Positions 1-12,500 of a stretch of DNA of 64,000 nt are shown piece after piece. This stretch comes from Hyalella azteca. Its lineage: Eukaryota > Arthropoda > Malacostraca > Amphipoda > Hyalellidae. The notes below the pieces were generated by a model. It made no database searches, had not been told where the DNA came from, and worked only from the letters and a program-made list of their open reading frames with translations. The position numbers and the translations under genes are program-made. The stretch spans positions 1-64,000 of the forward strand of contig NW_025947067.1 in the NCBI RefSeq assembly GCF_000764305.2. The letters are read 5' to 3'. Within the stretch, counting starts at the first letter, position 1. Every line of letters begins with the position of its first letter.

Positions 1-110
1 TGACACGAGTTTAGATCTATGAACAAGGCACGAAATGGAAAAGAATCGGCGACAGGCCACATCAGGCCTACACTTCAGAGCCGACATCACTATGTGTGAA
101 CGGAGACCTA
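1..110. repeat. SINE-like dispersed repeat fragment (family A)
   Basis: The stretch containing AGAATCGGCGACAGGCCAC and GAGCCGACATCACTATG matches 57468-57520, which has the same words in the same order, and more loosely 38430-38490. The copy is cut by the left edge of the window. It belongs to the family described at 38240-38490. Confidence 0.55.
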
Positions 111-176
111 TCAAATACTAACAAAGGAAAATTATCTATTCTTTATTGAAACCATTTCAGAGACCATAATCACCTT

Positions 177-405
177 AACCCTCTACTGTCGGACGTGAGT
201 AACCGGAGCAATATTGTCACACAAGCCTACCCAAAAAGGATACGTTGCTATTGAGCGCAAAATGACTTGCACTTATGGTTGCCGCCACGTACAACTTTAA
301 AATGTTCTCTGTTGCGTACAAACGTCCTCAAGTTGCTCCACTCAATAGTTAAAGTATAATTGTATGTTCCCGGAGAGTGACATACAGCGGTAGAGGGTTA
401 GGATT
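177..405. mobile_element. small TIR element, possible piggyBac-type MITE
   Basis: The left end reads TTAACCCTCTACTGTCGG (near 176) and the right end GCGGTAGAGGGTTAGG (about 388-405). These are inverted copies of each other with a few mismatches. TTAA at the left and TTAG at the right fit a TTAA target site with one mutated copy. No transposase is encoded. A single similar end (CCTAACCCTCTACCGCC) occurs near 56297. The assignment rests only on the ends and target site. Confidence 0.5.
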
Positions 406-569
406 CAAGAATTCTAGCTAATGAACGATGTTATTAGAGACGAAAAGTTAATGCAAATCAGGTTTAAACCTGAGCCTAATTCAATTATTACGATCTCATG
501 TACCTGATTCAGCAATAAAAAAAGGGACGTAAATTGCATTCTTAAATTATTTCAATACAAAATATTACC

Positions 570-3500
570 TTATACTGTAAGATGATTTGTAAAATCTTTA
601 ATGGAAATATAGCTTACTTTTCGTCTACGATTGCGTTGTTCGCCCCTGGAAAGTTGCGAGGTGCCCGGCTTCTGCTCAGTGCCCGCCGCCGAGACTCCAT
701 CGGTGGAGGGTGTGATCTTCGGAGGCGGATACAGATCAGGATCTTCCAACACACGTCGCTTTGCTAACGTCAACTTGGTCGCAAAGTGTACCATCTCCAA
801 ACACAGTGTCTGCACACAATAATTACACTGTTAGAAGAAATAACAATTAAAATAATTGTACAAACGTCGTATTTATAATAATCATTTCCGTTTACTGATG
901 CGCATGAGCGTAAAATTTCAGTCCACTCGTACCAAACTGATATTTTGTAGCAACATAATTTAAATTCTCCCCACTAATTCTAATTTTGCTTATTTATTTC
1001 TGTAATAAACCCCGAGAACAAACACCTGTGCTAGCGATAAAATTTGAAACGTCATAATTTAAAAAAAGCAAACCTGTGCGTTGACAACAGGCTTATTGGT
1101 TGTGATGCCGCGACGGAGAAGATCTTCCATCCTAAGCAGCGTGAGCTCGTGACGCTGATGAGCCTCAACTTCAGGAGGTACGAGGTCCTCTGAATCCTGC
1201 AAGTAGCTTCTGTTGCCTGCTAGGTTTTTATTTGTGTCTCCAGAGGAAGAATTCTTATTTTCGGTAAGGCTGAGGTTGCCACTGAGACCAGCCGAACCCA
1301 GGGTCGAGGCTTGCTTTGGTGCGGCGGAGCCACAGGGCGGCGCAGCGCTCGCCCCCAGCACCGACGGCTGAGACTTGCTGCGACTCACAACCTGAAGTAC
1401 ATTTGCAATTGACACGTTAATTCACAATTGACACATTGAATCACAAATAACATATTTCCCAGCATCTACACAATTTTTTTGGTATAATGACTTATATCTA
1501 ATTCCAGAAATCTGATTCTAAAGTGATTGGTTTACCGCTCAATGAAGAATAAATAGTTAAACATATGTACATCGAGAAAAAGGCAGAAAAGTCGCTCGCT
1601 TCACGAACAACGGGGTGCAAAATTTTCCCTTTCCTAATAACAGTTGAAAGACAAAATTTGCAAAATCTATCTTAACGAACGTGGAATGAAGAAAAATAGC
1701 TGGAATAGTCTCCCAAATTTGAGACTTGCATCTTATTTAGGACGAGAGTTATGGTTCCAAGAAATAGTGAATAAACCTCATATGACTGGACGCGGCCTGA
1801 CGGCGGGACCTCAGCCTCTTTACAAGCAATTGACACATTGATTCACAATTAACACATGACTCACAAATGTCACATTGCGATGCACAATTGACACACTAAC
1901 TCACAACTGACACATTTACAGATGACACATTGACTCACGATTGACACAATGACTAAAAATTAACACTAGTCTCAAAAATGACACGTGTCTCACAAATGAC
2001 ATGTAGACTTTGAATTCACACATTATGGCAGATTTCACACATTCACTTAGAATTGTCACAGACACGAAATTGCTCTCGAGCTTCCCTGTATTTTACTCGG
2101 AAGTGACAGCAAACAGCACCAGCATTTATGCATTACCTCAGGATTTAACAAGAACTACCTACCATGATGTTGACTATATCAGGAAACACCTGATCTCGTA
2201 ATCACTTCGAGATCGTGTGATTCGTGTGAATCGACTCAGAATTTTTGGTTTAATTATTTTCGAAATCGCTAGCACACCAAGCCTGTGTTCACAATTTGAA
2301 TTACTAGTGAACAACTCTGGTGTTGCCTTTCAAAAAACCACGCATACATCGCAACTACAACACCACGCATATATGGCTAGCAAGAAATTGTGCTAAGACT
2401 TAATGCGAGAAATAGACATAACTAATAGGATGATTTTCGACGTTTCACTGCAGAAGCATTTGATTGAACGCTGGAATAACGTCGCGCTGGTATATATTTC
2501 TCACATTTCAAAAAGGTATTGTTGATATTGCAAAATGGAAATTCATGATGGAGTACAAACGTATCGATCAACCCAACTGTAACACGATCGATTTGTCTTA
2601 ACGCTGCACTCATCTCCACAGATTATTCATAATCAATCATGGTATTCATGCCCTGAAATGTAGTAATAGGCAGCTAATAAAAAGGCTTCACTTACAACTT
2701 ACAATTGAGTACAATTAACTGTGGGTACAACACCGAACACTATATCAGAGATTAGAACCCTGGAAGTAAGATAAGTATCTGAATCCTGGTAGAATATTAG
2801 AATCCTGGTTATATATTAGAGTTCTGATTAAATATTAGAACCTAGTTTTACATACCTGCTTAAATCCATTGGTAACGGAGAGTAGCTGCTGATGTCTTAT
2901 CCTCTGTCCCCGTGATTGTTTTCTAGGATTTTGCTGGCAGATCTGCTCATATTTCTGCAGTAACTGCATCTGCCTTCTCGACTGCTTGCTTTTACTCTTG
3001 CTAGTTAACGAAAAATTAGGTTTTTGCTGTTGCTCTTGTGCTTGCAAGTTCATTTTCTGCTTTTGGCGTTTTTTCTTCTCCTCTTGCATGCACTCGCTCT
3101 CTGTCTTCTCTCTCTTTTCCCCGCTTTCCTCTTTCTTTGGCAGGACAAACTTGCCGACGACCGGGTCAAAATTATCCGAAATGCCGTCGGATGTGAGGAA
3201 GACCAGGTCACCCTCCTCCACAAAGGTCATGGAGCACGTCAGGTTGTTGAGTTCAGGGTTGAGTCCGTCCACTGGCCCCAGGGCCCCCAGGGCGTCCCGC
3301 ATGTCCCGCATGCTGTGGATGTCGTGCGACGCTGCAGGGAAAAAGGGACGTGAAAGTTTCTGGGATGTCACAAAATTATGACTTGAAGGCTGCAAGATCC
3401 CAAGGAGTGGATAGGGATTGTGAATATTATGGGAAAAATGAGGCATGAATATCATGTGACATGTGAGGCATAAATGTCATGGGATAAGTGAGGCGTGAAT

Positions 3501-6500
3501 GTCATATGATAATTGAGGCGTTAATGCTATGGGACAAGTGAGGCGTGCATGTCATGGGGCAAGTATGGCTTTAATGCTATGAGGAGTGCATGTCATGCGA
3601 GGCTCGAGGGACACTGAACGAAAATGTCGTGGGACGCTAAGAGGAGAGTGAGAAGTGAATGTCGTGTAACTCTAGAAATAAGTGGAACTAAAATCTCGCG
3701 CGACAGAAGGTGAAGTGGGATGTGTACGTCGTGCAACGCTGAAATTTCCTTCCCCAAGTGAGCAATGGGTGTCATGCGACGAAGGTGATAATGTAGAGGA
3801 TAGCATTGGGCGAAGTGGCAATTGAGACATGCGTGTATCCAGTTGGTGGCTATGAAAATTAAGAAACGTGTGTGATACCTTTGTGACTTTCGAGTGAAAA
3901 TTAAGAGGTGCGTGTATCAAGTTAGTAGTATGTATAGAAAGTAAATAACGAGTATGTTTCCGATAAACAACTTTTATTTGATCAACAAATAAGTTTCGTT
4001 GAACATTTATCACTCAAAAAGATCGAGATGAAGGCACATTAATAATGATGCACAGGTAGATAAACATAACACTCGTTTTATTCGACACCACTTACACGAA
4101 ATTTTAGCGGCTCTAATTTGAAATCTGGTTTAATAAAGTCAATTCACATTGCGCAATTTCAAAGAAAGTGAACTCACCTTGCGTGATCTCCCTGACTCCG
4201 TGCTGCTGGGAGTAAACGTACGCCAGGGAGTCGCCCACGTTGCACACGCACACCACGTACCGCCCGCTCTTGCTGCACAATAACATTTGCTTTATCATTA
4301 ATAATTCATACATGTACGGAACTCGAAGAATTATCAACTTTAAAATTAACAATTTCCACATGTATGGAATTTAGAGAATTGTCAATTTACAATTAATAGT
4401 TCATCCATGCAGGAAATTTGGAGAATTATAAACTTTACATGACGACATGAAACTGGGCTTGTCTAACATGAAGCATCTTTCTACGAACGATGCCGGTCTA
4501 AAAACTCATTATACACATGCTAACTAGATGCAATACTACCTCGGATAGACATGCAAACTATTGTGCATGTAAATGATCACTATTCAACAAATACCTAATA
4601 GCTAAAACTAATGTCGTCAGCCTTCAATAAAAACGATCTATTTTTCTTTTAAATAAAACTATACCTTAAATTTCTAGTGAGATCTAAACATTTTAGTTCC
4701 TATGTGTTCACCGAACCCTACAAATAGTAGTTCTGACCAGTAGTACTATACGGCTCTTGTGGACGAGTGGCGAGTCAAGTGTAATATCTGCTGAATGGCG
4801 ACACATGTGTCATGGACGGTAGATGTTAAATATGGAGTAGCGGACAGAATAATAGAGTAACGGACAATAGTACGAAGTAACGGGCAGAATAATGGATAAC
4901 CGGGCAGAATAATGGATCAACTGGCAGAATAATGGATCAACGGACAGAGTAATGAAGAGGTAATATGAGCACCTGACGGGGGCGACGATGGCAGCGGTGA
5001 GGGTGGTGAGCTGACCGCCCTCCTGCAGGATGAGGTTGTGCGCCGCGTGAAAGCTCCTCAGCAGCGCCACGAATAAATCCTGTAACAGTACACGACATGA
5101 TAGTATACATATTGTGACTTTTATTTATATGAGTACAGTACACTTTATGTTAGTACACGTCCAGAGAGTTTACTTCTTGTGAGTACACATCTTGTGAGGG
5201 CACTTTATGTTAATGTACGTTCTGAGAGTACACGTCATCCGAGTACATTTCTATGACTACACGTCTATAGGTACGCGTCATGCACATGTACTTAATGTAA
5301 GTTCACGCCATATCAATACACAGCATGCGAGCACATCTAAGAGTGCACATTTGGCGAATGTGCATGCGCCATGTGAGTACTTGGAGTACGTATGCGTGTT
5401 ATACGTACCCCAAGTACTCGTACTGTGAGCGCGTCACTAGCATACGCCAAGCACCAATACACATAATTTAGTAACTGCAATAATTTAATTAACAAGTCCG
5501 TGATACTTACGGTGGTGGTGCGCGGCGGGTGCGCGAGCGTGGGCGAGAAGATCGCCGCGTTGAGGTGCGCCAGGCATCCTTGCACCGCGCACCGAGCCGC
5601 CAAGCACGCCTGCGCACAAATCAAAAATGAAAAATTCTAGGAAAATCTATAAATATATCTACAATTTAAAAGCATTTATTCCTTTTTTTCCAGTAATTAT
5701 TTAGCAAAATTTCCTCAATCGGTTTCGATGAGAACTTCATCTCAGGGTTTATCGAGGCCATTAAAAATATCGGGAGCATAAATTAACCTGAACAAAAAAA
5801 AACAGGTACCGATATTTCATCTGCGTGAGTTAACATTCAGAAGTTCTGTCAAACTTTTCAACTTTTCAGTCTAACTCACTCATTTAGGAGCTAATTTTTC
5901 TTCATGTTCGTTGAAAGTTTTTCTTTTGGCTCACTAAAATTACATATTACTCATTATAAAATGCTAAATAAAACAACTTTTAAGAAAATGAAATTATTAA
6001 ATTTTGCTGCATCTCTTCTATGGAGCTCACCTTCTCCCCCCAGTTCACACCGTCAGCAAGAGCCAGTAAAGCGCTGTTGTAGCGAGCTACGACCCCGAAA
6101 GAATCAGCGATGGGGTTTCCTGTGTTAAAAAAAACATTCCGTAAATATACAAGTATAGAAAATAACTTCAAAAAGTTCGCCTCAAATTGGCCGGTCAGAC
6201 CAAAGTGCGTCGTACTTGATTTGCGTAACAGTGACATTTTTTCGTACATAATGTACAATATTTTCATACGTGAGGGAGATGATTACATACAGCGCTTCTC
6301 AATGCAAACTTTCGTCCTTTCCCATGAGAGCATGGGAAAGTCCTATCGCCCTTTCCCTATAGCATGCAAAAATTCGTCCTTTCCCATGAAATTCATGCAA
6401 TAACAATTATGTGAGCTTATGAACATTAGGCACAGTCAAGCATATTAATGCTATGACTGTGCAGACTGCAGAGTGTGTTTGCACTGCTTGGACAACTACG

Positions 6501-9500
6501 ATTGCGCTTCCAAATGAAAGCACAAAATTTTTTCTCAGTGAAACATTGAGTCACAAATATTCCTCGTGTAGGTAGTAAACTCCCTGTTACTTTGGACGAA
6601 ACAAAGACTAATAAAAAAATTCCATACTTTCCAAAGCACAGTCCCGGACCGACCTGCCCTCTCCCGCGTGATTGGGTGGCGTTCATACAAGGTGGTCGAG
6701 AGACCAAAGGCGCGCTCGCTCGGTCTGTTCCAGTTGAGAACGCCTGCCACCTCCTCCTGCTCGCTGCGCTTGAGCGCAGGGTGTGGTGCTGCAGTGCCAT
6801 CAGTAACAGATTAAAATAGGTCATGAATATTAATATCTATGCTATGTCATTAGTAACAACCTAAAATAGGTCATGAATATTACTATCTATGTCATTAGTA
6901 CGTAATAACCTAAAATAGTCATGAATATTAATATCTATGTCATTGGTAACAACCTAAAATAGATCATGAATAATAAAATTTATGTCATCAGTAACAACTT
7001 ATAATAAATAGGCAATGAATATGGCCTATAATAAAACTGTAATCAACTTTATTACATTTTCTGGTTTCATTACATTGAACTTTATTACATTACAGGTATC
7101 CTGCAAAGTCACCGAATCTGCCACATACGGCTGATAAATGATCAAACTGACACAGGACTATGAATCAAGCTTGTTTGAGTACCACAAACGGCAGTTTGGA
7201 AAACAGAAGGCTTTCGCGGTTCGAAAATATCAATGCTTGAACTCAGTATAATGGAATTATAATTTGGGACAAGACCACTAAGCTATTTCTAGATTAATTA
7301 ATCAGGTACATTCTAGAAAAACTGCATCAGCATCATAGATGCACAGATGTCAGTCGGCTTATAATGAATGTGTTGAATGGAAGAACGTCAACTAGAATTT
7401 GGCATAGATCGTTCAAACCAGCAATGTTTACAGAGCCAATTTGATGCGAGCTGGTCAAAAATCGCAAAAACTTCATGTTTAAAAGCAGTACTTAAATCCA
7501 ACATGAGAATCGTGATAAAACTACCGCAGCCAATTAAAGTTATTAGCATTCTAATTAAGCGAAACAATTTATGCATTCCTTCACACTTTAGATTTGTGTT
7601 CGTGCTGTTGTTATAAAAAGATTATTATTAATTTGAGTGATATTTTAAGAAACGAATGGCAGTGTATACGCGAATACACAGTCATGCAAATTACAAGCAA
7701 ATTGGTACTACTGCGCTTCATTGTTCCAACTGCCTTCTCTCGAACCGGTGACAACGAGCTAAGAAGTTTATAACAAAGATAATCAACTCCTTAAATAATT
7801 TTATACAATAACGAACAGCACCTCTTGAATATTTAAATTGTTTGCACAGGCAAAACTATTCATCGAACGCTCAAGCGCCAACACAACAAAATATGTACGT
7901 GAATTAGAAGAAAGCATGTTGTCACGCAGTGATGCATCGTTAAAAATCAAAGTAATTACAACAACAATAACAGTTCGTTGGTGCTCCACGAAGGTAAAGA
8001 CGTGCAAGTGCTCTCAATAAGGAGTGATTCTTTGAACTAGTAACAATAGTGGATAAATTCCAACACACTTAGTGGAAGAATTTTAAAAATTATGAGTTGC
8101 ATTGCACACATATTCGTGTCTTTACAATTTGATTTTGAATTTTTAAAGACACATTAACGGTACCAGAAAACATCGATGTAGTTCGGCAGAAGTTGTACTT
8201 TAATGCAGGTTTTATTGATAATGCAATTCGGCAGGAATTGTTCTTTAATGCTGGTTTCATTGATAAGCATATATATAGTGATTAAACTGCTGCTTTTCTG
8301 AAAATATCTACTTTTGAAGATGGTAATTCATTATTGCAGAAAATATTAAGCAAGAATTAGAAACAACTACGGCGCTAACGTGATAGTGAACGAGCCGAAT
8401 AAAGAAGCGGGAGAGTGCTCATAGGCGATTAGTTCGAAAACAAAGCAAGTCCACATGCCACAGACATGCCGGAGGCTGGTTAACGCGTTTCAAATTCACA
8501 ACGAGAACAAAAATTCAATCAAAAAATTAATGAGGTCTTCCACTAACCTGAGAGCGTACAGCCCTCCACTAGATCCAGCGTCAGGAATTTGGCCCTGTGG
8601 TTTATCAAACCACCTTCGTTAGTGAGGTCCGAACCTACGACATTGTTGTTCGCTTTACACGCGGGAGAAAAATTAATATCATTACTGTTAACTATGTGAG
8701 AGCTATTAAGATTTGAGTCACCATGAGAGTTGCGAATGTTGTTGTTGAGGTTCGAGTTCGAGATTCGAGACTGAGATTTGCTGGCAATGGACTGTTGTAG
8801 AAGTTTTTGTTGCAGAGGCGTTTGGGATACCGCCCGATTTTCCTGATGTTTTTTAGTAGGTAACTCTGTCGGAGCCAACGAAATGGAACTTTGTTGTGGA
8901 TGACATACTTGGCTGTCACCAGGATCACTCCTAGGCGTGGTAGGGGCGCTGCATGTCTCGGAATGGTCCACATTAGTGGGGGACATAATATGACGACCTA
9001 TAGGATTGCTTCTCGTCACACTAGGAGGAGATTTCTTGATACAAGGATCATTGACAGGATTGAAATTCTGGTCCATATTAGAAATGTAATTCAAATACGA
9101 AGATGTAGGCAAGGATGCTGATGAGAATGGTGGTTCGTGGGTTACATTTAATGCTCCGCAGACAGATGGGATTGGGACCGAAGTTGACTGTTCACTACCG
9201 TCAAGATGGGACAACGAAGCTGCAGCACAGTTCTTGGAATCGTTACCATTGAACAATACCGGGTCATTACCCGTCTGTGCTCTTGCCACACCCAATTCCT
9301 CCAAACTGCCAAGACTGCCACCGCAAAACGAGGAACAGGAGTTTGATAGAGGGGACGCAGCGCTGCAGATGTTCTCACAGCTGCGAGTGCCGCTACAATC
9401 TACACCTGCGTAGGCAGTGCCGCCAATACTCAGCTCGTAAGTCAAAGGGTTGCTGCCAAACTGTATGACTGCGTTAGGAGGTGCCCGTGTGAGGTTTGGG

Positions 9501-12500
9501 GACAGAGGGGACGGCGCTTCCCCGCGCCAAGAAGGCACAATGCACTCCAGAGAATTTCCGTAGGCTTTTCCACTAAAATCTGATGATTTAAGCCCAGTCC
9601 TGCTTTTATCGTCACCTGAATCATCCCGCACAATAATATTGTTGTTCTTACTCTGTAAATCTTCTTGAATTGATCTTATATCAGGCTTGGTTGCCATAGA
9701 GGGCCGCCTGAAGTACATGGCCATATCACTAAATGGACTCTTACGTGGAGGCGGTCTCTGACACGTCACGTAGGCGTTTGGCTGATCGTCAGGAAGGCCG
9801 GCGTCTTCGTCGATGAAGTCCACATCTTGATCTGAAATATTGAGTGTGGGAGCGATGCAGTTCACCGAAGCCAGACCCCCACCAGGGCCCGTGAAGGCTG
9901 AGTAAACTTGGCACGGCATGCGGCCGATCCGAACTGGGGGCAAGTCGTCGCAGCTGCGGCCGCTCAAGATCTGTGGCTGGGCTCCGCGAGACTCTCTGCA
10001 ATAAATAATGAATCTTTGACATTTTAAAATTTGTTACTGTCATTTCAAGCATGAAACCGTTTTGACAATAAATAAATACCTTTGCCGTCATTTTGGACAT
10101 AAAAATATTTACTGGGCATTCGTTTGTTCGTTCTATGTTCATGAGCACGACGCCCTCGGTTAAAAGAGACAGATTTAGTCGAAACCATATTCGTTCTTAC
10201 AGGTAAAATGACGCGATAATTCTTGCGTGAAACAATTGCGTCATCTTAATCAGCCAGCAATGCTGCAATATGTAAAGATGCAACCACATTGGCGTGGAGT
10301 GAAAGCTAAAAATTTTGTATTACATTTAACATAACCGTGCCTTTACTATGAAAATGCTAAGGCGTCAGAACCTCAGAGCGTGTCTCGTAAGTTAGCAAAA
10401 AAAAATTTCTTTCTGAAATGGCGTCATCTGGACTAGCGTCATGTTGTTGTGTAACAACATTACGACGTGTATATTTAAAACTAAACAATTTCCTTCTTAA
10501 AATCACATAATCTTATAAGAGGCGTTTTACCGTGGCGTAACAACATTACGTCGTGTAGTCAGTCAGAAGTCCGAAGCAAGCAGCAGCAGCTGCATCGTTC
10601 TCGACTACAGTATATTGATCAAGACCAGCGCTCGTCAGACGCTGGCTGACCTTGTGGGCCACGCGCTCATGCTACCGAGCTGCGAGTCTGCAGCTTTCAA
10701 TGCCATCACTAAAACTGGTATTTACCATCAATGCCCTCTTCCTTAGTATCTGACTCATGGTCATCTAAAACATTAAGATCACAGCCACTATTGTTATCGC
10801 ATTTGATATATCAGGTGTTTTAATATTATGATAAAGGTTGAAGCCCCTTTCAGTATAGACACAGATCTCGCACTAGGGTCATTATATTCGTCAACAGGAA
10901 CGTCCGTATCACAAACATAATCTGCATGCCTTTCCCTCATTTTAACTTCTGTAACTTCTGACCAACCAAATTAAATTTTATTCCACCGTTTTAATAGTTT
11001 AGAACATGAACAAATATCAGCAGTCATCCTCCACCGAGTTAAGCATCATAACCTTAGCATTCCGTATATTCGTATATAATGACCTTATACTACTTTCTTG
11101 ATTTCCTTCTTCCTTGTTCCTTATCTGTGTTACTATTTCCTTGACGTCTTCGCGATTTCTTGGCGATATTAAAAAAATGAAATGTTTTAGATTCAGAAAA
11201 TAAAAACCTAAATCCTAAAATTTAACCAAAAATTCCAAATTTTAACATTTATTTTGGAAAGTATACATTTTTAATCGTGTATTTAATATATTGCGCAGGC
11301 AGATGCAGTAAAGCGTGTCGGCGCCAGACGTATACCCGTATCAAGTTAGGCGCCCAGACCGTACGATAATTGGAGTGAATTCCCTTCAATGGGAGAGTGG
11401 CTGCCGGTCGTGAGGTGCATACCCTGCACAGATATCATAGCTTCGATTCGCTTTCACCTCTTACATGTTTTGAGCCCAAAACAAAATAGACGTATATAAT
11501 ACATCATTTGCGCGAAGAACAATTAGTAAACTCATATGAAAATTTCAAGTTCATTCGTCCCATTTTCAAAACTTATAAATAAACTATAAAAAAACTAAAT
11601 AGTTACACAAACAATCTAGTTATTCTCATGCAAACAATTCTAAACGAACTAGAAGTGAACAAAGACTATTCTTGCTAGAAACGGTGAAATTATGTGTGTC
11701 ATCAATTAATATTCAACTGATTAGTCTGGTTGTTCGTAAATACTCCTTAGTAAATGAGTCAAGAGTAGTCTGAACTGAAGTGAGCTCTTACGACATTTAG
11801 TAGGACGCATATGCAGGCAGTATGTAGGACGCTGTCGCTCTCCTAACCACAACATTCTCACCGACCGAATTCTCATGTCTGTACGATAGCACCAAGTTCA
11901 CAATAAATTTCTAGAGTTGCAACCATAATATTGAGGAAATTCTGTTCTCAAAATAACCCTCTTTATGTATGTGGAATTAGAGCATACGTAAGTCGGCTCG
12001 AAGAAAAATTCTGTTTGATTGAAAGGAAGTGGTTATCAAACGGCTGAGCGCCCCTCAACAGCTTACTCGAATCAATCACGCGCTACTTGACGCTAAGCCT
12101 TGAACTGGACACTGAAAGAACGTACGAATATAAAACACAGTAACACAGGCGGTGAAAAATAATCCTTTTGATCGTATTTTAGCTTGAAATAAGGGCCATT
12201 ATTCACATGAAGAACGTAGTGTCCAGTTCAAGATTCGGATCGTCTAAATGGTGTCTTTGGTTTCGATGCACACTTCCGCACTTGGTTCATGCGCTAAAAT
12301 ACGTTTTTCGAGCCCGATACTGATAGGTTAATATAATTGAAGCTCTGAAAGCTACCCTTCTCTTCCGATATAAGCAAAAAATTCCGTGTTCAATAAGTTT
12401 TGATAAAACTTCAGTGAATCAATAAAAAAATGCTAACAATTAAACGCACTTACTGACGTCACATGGATAATAGCCACCTTGTTAGGGCAAAGTGTTAGTC

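Noticed and set aside
1059..1415. Independent 118-aa gene
   Set aside because: It is an internal exon (1391-1074) of the CG9801-like gene with splice sites at both edges.
2986..3381. 131-aa and 109-aa plus-strand frames
   Set aside because: Antisense shadows of the exon 3331-2856.
6426..6824. 132-aa minus frame overlapping the 6788-6654 exon
   Set aside because: Wrong phase for both neighbours. The other frame ([20 protein letters not shown]) matches the domain and joins in phase.
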